Source: Micromonospora matsumotoense (GTDB taxonomy: Bacteria; Actinomycetota; Actinomycetes; Mycobacteriales; Micromonosporaceae). From it: a stretch of DNA of 64,000 bases. Where the stretch lies: contig NZ_FMCU01000001.1 of the NCBI RefSeq assembly GCF_900091525.1, positions 372,001 through 436,000 of the forward strand. The letters are read 5' to 3'. The notes beneath the pieces are model-generated. The model saw only the letters and a program-made list of their open reading frames with translations, was not told the origin of the DNA and made no database searches. Both the position numbers and the translations under genes were made by a program. The stretch's first letter is position 1. Every line of letters starts with the position of its first letter. Shown here piece after piece: positions 40,544 through 49,892 of the stretch.

Positions 40544-41602
40544 GTGACACAACAGACCTGGGACGAGGTGGGCGGCGTACTGCCGCACGACGAGTTCCGC
40601 GCCGCCAGCGAGGCCGTCGTGGCCAACATCGAGCAGGTCATCGAGGGCAAGACAGCCACGGTGCGGCTCGCCCTGGCCGTCCTGCTCGCCGAGGGTCACC
40701 TGCTGATCGAGGACGTCCCGGGCGTCGGCAAGACCAAGCTGGCCAAGGCGCTCGCCCGGTCCATCGACTGCTCGGTGCGGCGCATCCAGTTCACCCCCGA
40801 CCTGCTGCCCAGCGACGTCACCGGGGTCAGCGTCTACAACCAGGAGACGCACGACTTCGAGTTCCGGCCGGGGGCGGTCTTCGCCAACCTGGTGGTCGGC
40901 GACGAGATCAACCGGGCCTCGCCGAAGACCCAGTCCGCACTGCTGGAGTGCATGGAGGAGCGCCAGGTCACGGTCGACGGGGTGACCTACCAGCTCCAGA
41001 CGCCGTTCATGGTGATCGCCACCCAGAACCCGATCGAGATGGAGGGGACGTACCCCCTCCCCGAGGCGCAGCGGGACCGGTTCACCGCCCGCATCGCGAT
41101 GGGTTACCCCGGCCCGGAGGCCGAGCTGGCCATGCTGGACGGGCACGGTGCGGCCGACCCGCTCCAGGAGCTGCGGCCGGTCTCCGACGCCGACACGGTG
41201 CGGCGGCTGATCGCCACCGTCCGTAACGTGCACGTCGCCGACGCCGTCAAGCAGTACGCCGTCGACCTGGTCACCGCCACCCGGGAGGCCCCGGACCTGC
41301 GGCTGGGCGCGTCCCCCCGGGCCACCCTCCAGCTGCTGCGCACCGCCCGCGCGGTGGCCGCCCTGGAGGGGCGGGACTACGTGCTGCCCGACGACCTCCA
41401 GGCGCTCGCGGTGCCGGTGCTGGCGCACCGGATCATCCCCACCGCGGACGCCCAACTGGCCCGCCGCACCACCGACGCGATCGTCGCCGAGCTGGTGCAC
41501 CGGCTGGCCCTGCCGGCCGACCGCAAGCGCCCCACCGGGTACGACACGCCCCGGCCCGCCGCCGGCAACGGCCGCCCGCCGTTCGAGCCGCGGAGGCCGT
41601 GA
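40544..41602 (+). CDS. MoxR-type AAA+ ATPase
   Basis: 352-residue AAA+ protein with Walker A DVPGVGKTKLAKAL (about 57-70), Walker B VVGDEINRASPKTQSALLECMEE and the MoxR-specific ATQNPIEMEGTYPLPEAQRDRF. MoxR proteins act as chaperones, often for metal insertion or complex assembly, with DUF58 and vWA partners. GTG 40544 is chosen because GAGGAGAAGG stands just upstream; an earlier in-frame GTG lacks this. It leads a three-gene operon, with the DUF58 gene one base downstream. Confidence 0.92.
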   Translation: MTQQTWDEVGGVLPHDEFRAASEAVVANIEQVIEGKTATVRLALAVLLAEGHLLIEDVPGVGKTKLAKALARSIDCSVRRIQFTPDLLPSDVTGVSVYNQETHDFEFRPGAVFANLVVGDEINRASPKTQSALLECMEERQVTVDGVTYQLQTPFMVIATQNPIEMEGTYPLPEAQRDRFTARIAMGYPGPEAELAMLDGHGAADPLQELRPVSDADTVRRLIATVRNVHVADAVKQYAVDLVTATREAPDLRLGASPRATLQLLRTARAVAALEGRDYVLPDDLQALAVPVLAHRIIPTADAQLARRTTDAIVAELVHRLALPADRKRPTGYDTPRPAAGNGRPPFEPRRP

Positions 41603-41603
41603 C

Positions 41604-42902
41604 GTGCGTGCCGGGCTGCGTGGTCTGACCACCCGGGGCCGTTCGTTCCTGGCGGCGGCGATCGCCGCGGCGATCTCCGCCGGCATCCTCGGCGAACGGG
41701 ACCTGCTGCGGGTGGCGGTGCTGCTCGGCGTCCTGCCGCTGCTCGCCGCGCTGTACGTCGGCCGGACCCGGTACAAGCTGGCCTGCAACCGCTCACTGGA
41801 CCCGCACCGGGTGCCGGTCGGGGCCAGTTCCCGGGTGGTGCTGCGGTTGCAGAACATGTCCCGGCTGCCCACCGGCACCCTGCTGCTGGAGGACCGGCTG
41901 CCGTACGCGCTGGGCAGCCGGCCCCGGGTGGTGCTGGAACGGCTCGGCGCGCACCAGGCCAGTTCGGTGGCCTACACGGTCCGCGCCGACGTGCGCGGCC
42001 GCTACGAGGTGGGCCCCCTGGTGGTCCGGATGACCGACCCGTTCGGGCTGTGCGAGCTGAGCCGGGCCTTCCCCAGCACCGAGCAGCTCACCGTGATCCC
42101 CCAGGTCACCCCGCTGCCCTCGGTACGCCTGCCCGGCGAGTACGCCGGCAGCGGTGACAGCCGGGCCCGGTCGGTGGCCGTGCACGGCGAGGACGACGCC
42201 GCCACCCGGGAATACCGCCGGGGCGACGACCTGCGCCGGGTGCACTGGAAGTCGACCGCCCGCACCGGTGAGTTGATGGTGCGCCGGGAGGAGCAGCCCT
42301 GGGAGAGCCGGGCCACGGTGCTGCTGGACACCCGGGCGCACGGTCACCGGGGCGACGGTCCGACGGCCAGTTTCGAGTGGTCGGTCTCCGCCGCCGCCAG
42401 CATCGCCTCACACCTGCGGCAGGCCGGATACAAGCTCCGCCTGGTCACCGGGGACGGGGTGGACGTGGACGCCACCGAGGCCAGCGGGGACGGCCTGCTC
42501 CTCGACCAGCTCGCCGACGTCCGGCTCGACCAGCGCGGCGACGTGGCGAGCCTGGTGCAGCGGGTCCGGCAACGCGCCGACGGGGGCCTGATCATCGCGC
42601 TGTTCGGCGCGCTGACCACCAGCGAGGCGGAGCTGCTGAGCGGGCTGCGCGGCAGCGGCGCGACGTGTGTCGGCTTCGTGCTCAACAGTTCCACCTGGCT
42701 CAGCCTGCCGGAACGGGCCCGGTTCGAGGCCGAACAGACCCACGCCGCCGCCGCGTTGGCCCTGTTGCAGGGCGGCTGGCGGATCATCGGGGTGGACCAC
42801 GACGGTCAGCTACCGGTGCTCTGGCCACAGGCGGGGCGCGGTTCGCAGGGCTTCGCGCTGCGCGCGGCCCTCGCCGAGACGGTCGCCGGGGCGGTCCGGT
42901 GA
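41604..42902 (+). CDS. DUF58-domain membrane protein
   Basis: 432 residues with two N-terminal membrane segments (about 15-48), a beta-rich extracytoplasmic or cytoplasmic middle (YEVGPLVVRMTDPFGL) and the DUF58 motif REYRRGDDLRRVHWKSTARTGELMVR (about 200-225). A vWA-like C-terminal half follows. DUF58 proteins pair with MoxR ATPases; the substrate is unknown. GTG start directly follows the moxR stop. Confidence 0.9.
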   Translation: MRAGLRGLTTRGRSFLAAAIAAAISAGILGERDLLRVAVLLGVLPLLAALYVGRTRYKLACNRSLDPHRVPVGASSRVVLRLQNMSRLPTGTLLLEDRLPYALGSRPRVVLERLGAHQASSVAYTVRADVRGRYEVGPLVVRMTDPFGLCELSRAFPSTEQLTVIPQVTPLPSVRLPGEYAGSGDSRARSVAVHGEDDAATREYRRGDDLRRVHWKSTARTGELMVRREEQPWESRATVLLDTRAHGHRGDGPTASFEWSVSAAASIASHLRQAGYKLRLVTGDGVDVDATEASGDGLLLDQLADVRLDQRGDVASLVQRVRQRADGGLIIALFGALTTSEAELLSGLRGSGATCVGFVLNSSTWLSLPERARFEAEQTHAAAALALLQGGWRIIGVDHDGQLPVLWPQAGRGSQGFALRAALAETVAGAVR

Positions 42903-43022
42903 GCCGTCCGACGCACCCGCGCCGCGCGCCCGCCGCAGGCCCCACCGGTGTCCGCGCCACCGCCGGCCACCGCGCCGGTCCGGATGCCGGCGCCGGTGTC
43001 CGACGACAGAGAGGGTGACGTC

Positions 43023-45491
43023 GTGATCGCGTCCCGGAACATCGGCTTCGTGGCCGCCGTGGCGACCCTGTTCGCCGCCGCCCCACTGTCGTCGATCTTC
43101 CAACAGTGGACCTGGCTGATCCAGTCGACCATCGCGGTCGCCGTGGTGGCCGGCGCGGCGGCGCTCACCCGGCTGGTCCGGGCCCCGCTCTGGGGTCAGG
43201 TGCTGGGCATGCTCGCCGGCCTGCTGCTCGCCCTGACCTGGCTCTTCCCGGGCGGCGGCGAGCTGATCGCCTTCCTGCCCACGCCGGCGACGCTCGCCCA
43301 CTTCGGCGAGCTGGCGCAGGGCTCGTTGCAGGACATGCGCTCCTACGGGGTGAAGGTGCCGGACACCACCCCGCTGCTGTTCATCAGCGTGCTCGGGGTG
43401 GGCTCGGTCGCGGTGGTGGTCGACGTCCTCGCCGTCGGGCTGCGCCGACCGGCCCTGGCCGGGCTGCCGATGCTGGCCATCTACTCGGTGCCGGTCGCGG
43501 TCTACGTGGACAGCGTCCCCGCGCTGCCGTTCGTGGTCGGCGCCGCCGGCTACCTCTGGCTGCTGGTGACCGACAACGTCGACCGGGTCCGCCGGTTCGG
43601 CCGCCGGTTCACCGGCGAGGGCCGTGACGTGGACGTCTGGGAGTCCTCCCCGCTGGCCGCCGCCGGTCGCCGGCTGGCGGTGGTCGGGGTGGCGCTGGCC
43701 GTGGTGCTGCCGCTGGCCGTGCCGGGGATGACCGGCGGACTGCTGGACCAGTTCAACACCGCCGGCAACGGCACCGGCAACGGACGCGCCGGGCAGGGCG
43801 GCGGCCCCGGCCGGATCGACCTCTTCGCCTCCCTCAGCGGGCAGCTCAACCAGTCCGAGGTGGCCGACATGGTCAAGGTCACCACCACCGAGCAGAGCCC
43901 GTTCTACCTGCGTTTCGGCGTCGCCGACGAGCTCCGGCCGGACGGCTTCCGGGTGCGCCCGCCCAACGGCCGGCCGGTGAACCGGGAGCTGCCCGACCCG
44001 TCGGGCCGGGCCGGGCCGGGGGTGGAGCAACAGACCTACCGGGCGACCGTGGAGGTCAACCGGACGCTGAACATGCCCTTCGTGCCGCTCTACACCGACC
44101 CGGTCAGCTTCGACGGGCTCAACGGCAACTGGTCGTACGACCAGAACCTCGGGGTGGTCTTCTCCAACCGGGACAACTCCCGGGGCAAGCGTTACTCGTT
44201 CGAGTACGTGCGCTCGACGTACACCCCGGCGGCGTTGCGCCGGGCCCGGCCGCTGCCGGCCGAGCACCCGATCCGGCTGCAACAGACCCGCACCCCGGAG
44301 GTACGGGAGGTCGGCGAACTGGTCAACCGACTGGTGGCGGGGAAGTCCACCGACTACGACCGGGTCCGGGCGCTCTACGACTACTTCTCCCGGGAGAACG
44401 GCTTCAGCTACTCGCTGAGCACCAAGGGCGGCACCAGCGGCCAGGAGATCGTCGACTTCCTCAGCAACAAGGTCGGCTACTGCCAGCAGTACGCGGCGGC
44501 GCTGGCCTGGCTGGTGCGGGAGGCCGGCATCCCGGCCCGGGTGGCGTTCGGCTTCACCAACGGCAGCAGCGCCAACGGCGACACCTACACGTTGACCAAC
44601 CGGAACCTGCACGCCTGGACGGAGGTCTACTTCGACCGGTTCGGCTGGGTCCCGTTCGACGCCACCCCGGCGTACGGCGTCCAGGGGTCGTCCCGGTCGG
44701 CGTGGGCGCCGGACTCCGACGCCCCCGACCCGGAGCCGTCGGACACCGCCGCACCGGCCGCACCGGAGGACCCGGGGGCCACCACCGGGCCGCAGCGGGA
44801 CGAGCCCGCCGACAAGGACACCGATGCCGGCTTCGACCCGACCACCGGCGCACCCGTCGAACGCGCCCCGACCTGGCCCTGGTGGACGGTGGGCGCGCTG
44901 CTCGCGTTGTTGGCGCTGCTGGCCGTCCCGGCGCTGCGTCGGCGCGCGCTGCGCCGGCAACGGCACCACCGGCCGACCCCGGTGGCGGCCGGGGTGGCCC
45001 CGGACGACGGGGCGGGCGGGAGCATCCCGATGACGGTGTTGGGCGCGGACGCCGAACGGGCCCGGGCGGACGCCCATGCGGCCTGGGACGAGTTGCTCGA
45101 CACGCTTGTCGACTACCGGGTCCGGATCGACCGGACGGAGACCCCCCGGGCGACCGCCGAGCGGCTGGCCCGGGAGGCGGTCGGCGAGGACGCCGGTTCG
45201 GCCACGGCGGTACGGCTGCTCGGCCGCGCCGAGGAACGTGCCCGGTACGCCCGGGACCCGCTCACCGGCGAACCACTGCACCCGGCGTTGCGGACGGTAC
45301 GTGGCACCCTCGCCGCGCGGGCGGACCGGCGTACCCGGCTGCTCGCCGCCGTGCTGCCGCCCTCGGTGCTGCTGCGCTGGCGTACCTCGCTCGGCGACAC
45401 CTCGGCGCGACTGGTGACGGCCTCCGGTCGGCTCCGTCGCCTGATGCTGCGCTGGAACCCGCGCCGGCTGATCGCCACCCGTCGCGCCTGA
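43023..45491 (+). CDS. TgpA-type transmembrane transglutaminase-like protein
   Basis: 822-residue membrane protein. About six N-terminal membrane segments (first 240 residues, DUF3488/TgpA) precede a transglutaminase-like domain with catalytic Cys in GYCQQYAAALAWLVREAGIPAR (about 485), His in NLHAWTEVYFDRFGW (about 529) and Asp in VPFDATPAYG (about 545). Another membrane helix (about 620-640) and a DUF4129-like C-terminus complete it. GTG 43023 follows GAGAGGGTGA; GTG 42948 would add 25 residues. MoxR-DUF58-TgpA operons are widespread and suspected to act in envelope maturation. Confidence 0.9.
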   Translation: MIASRNIGFVAAVATLFAAAPLSSIFQQWTWLIQSTIAVAVVAGAAALTRLVRAPLWGQVLGMLAGLLLALTWLFPGGGELIAFLPTPATLAHFGELAQGSLQDMRSYGVKVPDTTPLLFISVLGVGSVAVVVDVLAVGLRRPALAGLPMLAIYSVPVAVYVDSVPALPFVVGAAGYLWLLVTDNVDRVRRFGRRFTGEGRDVDVWESSPLAAAGRRLAVVGVALAVVLPLAVPGMTGGLLDQFNTAGNGTGNGRAGQGGGPGRIDLFASLSGQLNQSEVADMVKVTTTEQSPFYLRFGVADELRPDGFRVRPPNGRPVNRELPDPSGRAGPGVEQQTYRATVEVNRTLNMPFVPLYTDPVSFDGLNGNWSYDQNLGVVFSNRDNSRGKRYSFEYVRSTYTPAALRRARPLPAEHPIRLQQTRTPEVREVGELVNRLVAGKSTDYDRVRALYDYFSRENGFSYSLSTKGGTSGQEIVDFLSNKVGYCQQYAAALAWLVREAGIPARVAFGFTNGSSANGDTYTLTNRNLHAWTEVYFDRFGWVPFDATPAYGVQGSSRSAWAPDSDAPDPEPSDTAAPAAPEDPGATTGPQRDEPADKDTDAGFDPTTGAPVERAPTWPWWTVGALLALLALLAVPALRRRALRRQRHHRPTPVAAGVAPDDGAGGSIPMTVLGADAERARADAHAAWDELLDTLVDYRVRIDRTETPRATAERLAREAVGEDAGSATAVRLLGRAEERARYARDPLTGEPLHPALRTVRGTLAARADRRTRLLAAVLPPSVLLRWRTSLGDTSARLVTASGRLRRLMLRWNPRRLIATRRA

Positions 45492-45523
45492 CCCGCCCTC
45501 GTCCGTTCCGACGCCCACCATGG

Positions 45524-45567
45524 GGCGACATGGCGGTATCAGCTGTGCTGGATACCGCCATGTCGCC
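45524..45567. terminator. Long perfect hairpin between convergent genes
   Basis: 17-bp perfect arms (45524-45540 and 45551-45567) with a 10-base loop. The arms contain GGCGACATGGCGGTATC and its complement. It lies 33 bp past the transglutaminase gene and 131 bp before the end of the convergent DUF3040 gene. Terminator function is likely. The GGTATC core recurs in the hairpin at 63322-63343. Confidence 0.75.
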
Positions 45568-45697
45568 GCACAGGAGTGGATCAAGGACGGCGGTAACCCG
45601 TCAGGGGCCCGGGCATGCCAATGCGACGGAGGTGGCCGGACCAGGTCCGGCACCTACCGTCGTCGGTGACGCCCGTCCACCCCGGGGGTGGGCGGGT

Positions 45698-46093
45698 TCA
45701 GCGATGTCCCTCCGGACGTTGCCGCCACCGATCCTCCATGCGGTCCAGCAGCGACGGCCGACGGCCGCCCCGGCCACGCGGACGACGACGACTCGTCGTG
45801 CCGCCCACCACGTGCAGGTCCGGTGACTGCGCCCGCCGGTGCGACTGCACCGCGTAGCCCAACGCGGCCAGCATGACGACGAAGCCCGCCACTGCCAGTG
45901 GCGGTGTCTTGATCACCGCGCCGTAGACCAACAGGGCCAGGCCGACGACCACCACGCCGGCAGCGACGAGCAGGCGACGCCGCGTGTGGAAACGCGGGTC
46001 GCTGGCGCGCACGGCCGAGGCGAATTTGGGGTCCTCGGCAAGCGACCGCTCGATCTGCTCGAACAGCCGCTGCTCGTGCTCCGAGAGCGGCAC
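45698..46093 (-). CDS. DUF3040 membrane protein
   Basis: 131-residue protein of the actinobacterial DUF3040 family. The N-terminal signature MPLSEHEQRLFEQIERSLAE is followed by two membrane helices (about 40-60 and 65-83) and a basic, Arg-rich tail. Function unknown. The GTG start has GGGGAGGAG upstream. In mycobacteria and Streptomyces the gene often lies near dinB or division genes, as it does here next to dinB. Confidence 0.92.
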   Translation of the reverse strand: MPLSEHEQRLFEQIERSLAEDPKFASAVRASDPRFHTRRRLLVAAGVVVVGLALLVYGAVIKTPPLAVAGFVVMLAALGYAVQSHRRAQSPDLHVVGGTTSRRRPRGRGGRRPSLLDRMEDRWRQRPEGHR

Positions 46094-46208
46094 GGCACTC
46101 CTCCCCGGTCACGTTGGTCGGCCCGGTCGGGCCGACAGACCGTGGCAGCCATCCGGCTGCTTGCCGCCAAGTCTACGAGGGGGGTCGCGCGTCGGAAAGC
46201 GGGACGAC

Positions 46209-47468
46209 CTACGGCCGACTGCTATTTTCTCCGCGCCGGGGATCACGTTTACCGAGCAGACTGGCCGGACCTATGACGGACCGCCCGAAACGGGCAGCCG
46301 CCGCGTCGGCTGCGGTCTCCGCTTCCCGCCAACCCCGCTCCGGTGCGCCCAGGGTGAGCTGTCTCGGCGTGTCGACCGTCCCGGCCAGTCCCTCCACCCG
46401 GACGCCGACCAGGCGGACCGGCTCACCCGGGTCGAGAACCGTCCAGAGACCCCAGGACGTGTCGAATATCTCCCGGGCCACGTCGGTCGCCACGCCGAGG
46501 GTGCGAGACCGGTTGACGGTGCGGAAATCCGACAGTCGAACCTTGAGCGAGATCGTCCGGCCGACCTGACCGGCCCCGCGCAGCCGGCTGCCCACCTTTT
46601 CACTGAGGGCGAGCAGCGCCCGGCGGATCTGCTGCGGGTCGACGACGTCGACGTCGAAGGTCACCTCGGCCCCGATCGACTTCTCCACCTGGTCCGGGCT
46701 GACCGGGCGGGGGTCACGCCCCCGGGCCAGCTCGTGCAGGTGGGTCGCGGACGCCACCCCGAGCGCCTTGCGGAGCATCCCGACGGGCGCTTCGGCCAGG
46801 TCGCCGATGGTGCGCAGGCCGAGCCGACGCAGCGTCTCGGCGGACCGCTCCCCCACTCCCCAGAGCGCGTCGACCGGCAGCGGGTGGAGGAACTCCAGCA
46901 CCCGGCCCGCCGGCACCACGAGCAGGCCGTCCGGCTTGGCCCGGGTGGAGCCGAGCTTCGCCACGAACTTGCTCGGGGCCACCCCGACCGAGCAGGTCAA
47001 CCCCTGCTCGGCGGTCACCCGGGCACGAATCCGCCGGGCGATGGCGGCGGGCGCGCCGAACAGCCGGCGGGCACCCGTCACGTCGAGGAACGCCTCGTCG
47101 AGGGAGAGCGGCTCGACCAGCGGGGTGACGTCCCGGAAGATCCGCATCACCGCGTCGGAGGCCGCCCGGTAGCGGGCGAAGTCGGGAGGCAGGTAGACCG
47201 CACCGGGACAGAGCGCCCGCGCCCGGGCGGTGGGCATCGCGCTGCGGACGCCGTACCGGCGGGCCTCGTAGCTGGCGGAGCTGACCACGCCGCGCGGCCC
47301 GATGCCGCCGACCACCACCGGCCGGCCGCGCAGCTCGGGCCGGTGGCGCACCTCGACGGAGGCGAAGAAGGCGTCCATGTCGACGTGCAGGATCGGGCTG
47401 GCCGAGTCGTCGGCGTCGGGCCCGAAGCGCGGGTTACCACCGCGCGGCAACGACTGACTCCGACCCAT
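46209..47468 (-). CDS. dinB: DNA polymerase IV (Y family)
   Basis: 419-residue translesion polymerase. Catalytic residues are in HVDMDAFFASVE (about 29-40) and SLDEAFLDVTG (about 120-130). The helix-hairpin-helix segment, LWGVGERSAETLRRLGLRTIGDLA, and the little-finger domain follow. A TAGCCT box (47475-47480) stands six bases before ATG 47468, which suggests leaderless transcription. No LexA box was found nearby, so SOS control is not indicated. Confidence 0.95.
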   Translation of the reverse strand: MGRSQSLPRGGNPRFGPDADDSASPILHVDMDAFFASVEVRHRPELRGRPVVVGGIGPRGVVSSASYEARRYGVRSAMPTARARALCPGAVYLPPDFARYRAASDAVMRIFRDVTPLVEPLSLDEAFLDVTGARRLFGAPAAIARRIRARVTAEQGLTCSVGVAPSKFVAKLGSTRAKPDGLLVVPAGRVLEFLHPLPVDALWGVGERSAETLRRLGLRTIGDLAEAPVGMLRKALGVASATHLHELARGRDPRPVSPDQVEKSIGAEVTFDVDVVDPQQIRRALLALSEKVGSRLRGAGQVGRTISLKVRLSDFRTVNRSRTLGVATDVAREIFDTSWGLWTVLDPGEPVRLVGVRVEGLAGTVDTPRQLTLGAPERGWREAETAADAAAARFGRSVIGPASLLGKRDPRRGENSSRP

Positions 47469-47474
47469 CACCGC

Positions 47475-47480
47475 AGGCTA
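47475..47480 (-). promoter_or_regulatory. Candidate -10 box for leaderless dinB
   Basis: TAGCCT on the minus strand, six bases before ATG 47468, with GTG in between at 47471. Fits TANNNT and the spacing seen at other leaderless genes in the window. No -35 box recognised. Confidence 0.45.
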
Positions 47481-47486
47481 GCCGCC

Positions 47487-47559
47487 CGGTACGACAACCG
47501 ACCCGCCGGCCGCCGCACAGGTCCCGACCCACCGGCCGGTACGACAACCGACCCGCCGG
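47487..47559. repeat. Two copies of a 23-bp direct repeat, 50 bp apart
   Basis: CGGTACGACAACCGACCCGC begins both copies (47487-47509 and 47537-47559). They fill the gap between dinB and the end of the phosphodiesterase gene. Function unknown; could be a local duplication or binding sites. Confidence 0.8.
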
Positions 47560-48810
47560 TCAGCCCCGGACCACCAGCAGCGGCACGGTCGTCTCCGCCG
47601 CGGTGTCCGCCCCGTGGTAGGCCACCAGCCGGGACGCCGCCGGCGGCTCGGACCGGGTGGCCAGCACCGCGTAGGTGTCACGGCAGGTCACCACCACGTC
47701 GCCGACCCGGCGCAGGTGGTCCTCGCCGACCGGGCCGAACCAGCCCTCGGCGACCATCTCCTCGCGGGTACGCACCCGGGCGGCCGGCCCGAGCACCGCC
47801 GACCAGGTGGCCACCACGTCGTCGACCGCACCCGGCTCGACGTGCAGGTAACGCACCCGGGGCTCCCCGGCGACCACCCGGACGCCGGCCCGCAGCCGCA
47901 GGTCGGTGTCCAGGTCGAAGCGGTGCGCCGCCGGCACGTCGAGCTGGCCGTGGTCGGCGGTGACCAGCAACGCCGCGTCCGACGGCAACCCGTCGACGAG
48001 CCGGGCGAGCAGGCCGTCCACCTCGGCGACGGCTATCCGCCAGGGCGCGGAGTCGACCCCGCTGAGGTGCCCGTGCCGGTCCAGGTCGGGGTGGTAACCG
48101 GAGACCAGGGTGGGCCCGGTCCCGGCGCCCAGCGCCGCCAGCATCGTCCGGGCCAGGGCGTCCACCCCGGCGGCCCCCCGGTAGTCGCCGCCCCGGTTGG
48201 CGGCCAGGGTGAGCCCGCTGCCGGCGTACTCGGGGCGGCTCACCACGGTCACCGCGACCCCGGCGGCACGGGCCCGCTGCCACTGGGTGCGGACCGGCTG
48301 CCAGCGCAGCGGGTCCGGGTCGCCGTTCCAGTCGATGTGGTTGAGCACCCGGTCGGTGCCGGGCACCCGGACGGTGAACCCGAGCACCCCGTGCGCGCCG
48401 GGGGCCGCGCCCGCGCCCAGGGTCACCAGGCTGGTCGGGGTGGTGGAGGGGAAGCCGGAGGTGAGCGGGCGACCCACCGTCGCGGCCAGCCCGGTCAGGG
48501 TCGGGGCGTACCGGGCGGCGGTGGGAAGCTGGTACCAGCCGAGGCCGTCGACGAGCAGCACGGCGACCCGGCGTACCCCGGCCAGGCCCGGGGCGAGCCC
48601 GAGCAGGTCGACCGCGCCCGGCACGCCGAGCACGGCCAGCGCGCTGGGCAGCACGTCGGCCAGGCTGCCCCCGCCGTAACGCGGCGACACCACCGCCAGC
48701 GGGTCCGCCGGGGGCACGGGCCCGGCCGGCCGGTCCGCCGGCACACCGGCCGGCGGCACGGTCGTCCCGGCCGGCGGCACCGGCGCACCGGCCGGGGGCA
48801 GGTCGGTCAT
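47560..48810 (-). CDS. Alkaline phosphatase-superfamily phosphodiesterase/pyrophosphatase
   Basis: 416-residue protein of the type I phosphodiesterase/nucleotide pyrophosphatase family. Metal-site and nucleophile segments: VAVLLVDGLGWYQL, SGFPSTTPTSLVTLG (Thr nucleophile region), SGYHPDLDRHGHLSG and LLVTADHGQLDVP. A Pro/Gly/Ala-rich N-terminus contains VPPAG-type repeats. No signal peptide is evident, so it is probably cytoplasmic; substrate unknown. It overlaps the upstream methyltransferase as ATGA. Confidence 0.87.
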   Translation of the reverse strand: MTDLPPAGAPVPPAGTTVPPAGVPADRPAGPVPPADPLAVVSPRYGGGSLADVLPSALAVLGVPGAVDLLGLAPGLAGVRRVAVLLVDGLGWYQLPTAARYAPTLTGLAATVGRPLTSGFPSTTPTSLVTLGAGAAPGAHGVLGFTVRVPGTDRVLNHIDWNGDPDPLRWQPVRTQWQRARAAGVAVTVVSRPEYAGSGLTLAANRGGDYRGAAGVDALARTMLAALGAGTGPTLVSGYHPDLDRHGHLSGVDSAPWRIAVAEVDGLLARLVDGLPSDAALLVTADHGQLDVPAAHRFDLDTDLRLRAGVRVVAGEPRVRYLHVEPGAVDDVVATWSAVLGPAARVRTREEMVAEGWFGPVGEDHLRRVGDVVVTCRDTYAVLATRSEPPAASRLVAYHGADTAAETTVPLLVVRG

Positions 48811-49577
48811 GCCGGTCGGCGGGCGAACAGGTGCAGTTGGGCGGCGAGATCCCGGTACGGCGGGTGCCCGGCCAGCGCCCGTTCCAGCTCGACCAGGGCA
48901 CCCGGCTGGCCGTCGGCGACGGCGGCGGGCAGCAGATCGGCGAGGACGCGTACCCCGTGGATCTCCTCCACGGTGAGGCCGGCGGCGCGCAACAGCGTGG
49001 CGGCCTCCTCGGCGGCGAACCGGCGACGCAGGGTGTCCCGTGGACCGGCCGCGCCGTCGGCGGCGGCGGCCAGGGCGGCGGCGACGTCGAGGTGGCCGTT
49101 CATCGCCCGGCCCAGCACGGCGGCGGCCCGGCCGGCGACCAGCACACTCGCCGCGCCACCGGGGCGCAGCGCGGCGGCCAGCGCGGTCGTCACCGGCAGC
49201 GGATCGTCGACCACCTCCAGCACCGCGTGGCACAGCACCAGGTCGACGGAGGCCGGCTCGACCAGGCCGGTCAGCGCGTCGCCGTCGCCCTGCACGGCGT
49301 GGACCCGGTCGGCGACCCCGGCCTCGGCGGCCCGGCGGGTGAGCGCGGCGAGCGCGTCGGGGCTGGCGTCCACCACGGTCACCTGGTGGCCGGCCTGGGC
49401 CAGCGGCACGGCGAACCCGCCGGTGCCACCGCCCACGTCGAGCACGGTCAACGCGACATCGGCCCGCCGGTCCAGCTCGGCGGCGAGCACCGACCAGATG
49501 ACGGCGGTACGGGGGGTCAACGGCGGCTCGACGAACCGGCCTCGGGTGCGCTGTTCCACCCGGTGGAGCCTAGTCAC
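48807..49577 (-). CDS. SAM-dependent methyltransferase
   Basis: 256-residue class I methyltransferase. Motif I is LTVLDVGGGTGGFAVPLAQ (about 40-58), then VTVVDASPDAL and VDLVLCHAVLEVVDDPLP. The C-terminal segment FAARRPA and overall shape resemble CmoA/SmtA-like actinobacterial enzymes. Substrate not inferable. GTG 49577 (VTRLHRVEQRTRGRF) is chosen since upstream frame is low complexity. Coupled to the phosphodiesterase by overlap. Confidence 0.85.
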   Translation of the reverse strand: MTRLHRVEQRTRGRFVEPPLTPRTAVIWSVLAAELDRRADVALTVLDVGGGTGGFAVPLAQAGHQVTVVDASPDALAALTRRAAEAGVADRVHAVQGDGDALTGLVEPASVDLVLCHAVLEVVDDPLPVTTALAAALRPGGAASVLVAGRAAAVLGRAMNGHLDVAAALAAAADGAAGPRDTLRRRFAAEEAATLLRAAGLTVEEIHGVRVLADLLPAAVADGQPGALVELERALAGHPPYRDLAAQLHLFARRPA

Positions 49578-49620
49578 CCGCGCCACCCGACCCCCCGCTG
49601 GCGGTACCGACGTCGACGGC

Positions 49621-49800
49621 TCAGATCTCCCCGCCGCCGGCCGGGTCCTCCTCGGCACGGGACCGGCGGTCGTTCGCCACCGGGCCCTCGGTCACCTGGT
49701 ACTCGCGCGGCTCGGCGTCCTGGGCGGGCGTCCAACCGGCACCCAGCCGGGTGCGCCGGGCGTTCGCCAGTCCACCGGTGTACGTACTGTCCATCGTCAC
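49621..49800 (-). CDS. Small acidic protein, 59 residues, unknown
   Basis: Open frame starting at GTG 49800 (VTMDSTYTGGLANARRTRLG) with GGGGGA six bases upstream, ending EEDPAGGGEI. It is hydrophilic, without Cys or membrane segments, and rich in Ala, Arg, Glu and Gly. Coding character is supported by the good ribosome site and high third-position G+C. It sits between dnaE2 and the methyltransferase on the same strand, 92 bp after dnaE2, so it may belong to the mutasome operon. I do not recognise the family. Confidence 0.6.
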   Translation of the reverse strand: MTMDSTYTGGLANARRTRLGAGWTPAQDAEPREYQVTEGPVANDRRSRAEEDPAGGGEI

Positions 49801-49892
49801 TGGTCATCCCCCTTGCCACGAGCGGGCCGCTCTGCCCGCGCGTGCCGGAAGTCTCCCGTCTCCCGGCCCGGAAAACCGTAATGTGGATCACT

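Noticed and set aside
45524..45567. Considered as an insertion-sequence end or attachment site.
   Set aside because: No transposase or integrase nearby; position between convergent genes fits a terminator.
42810..45653. Long minus-strand frame opposite the DUF58 and transglutaminase genes.
   Set aside because: Antisense shadow with low-complexity translation; plus-strand genes have clear motifs and ribosome sites.
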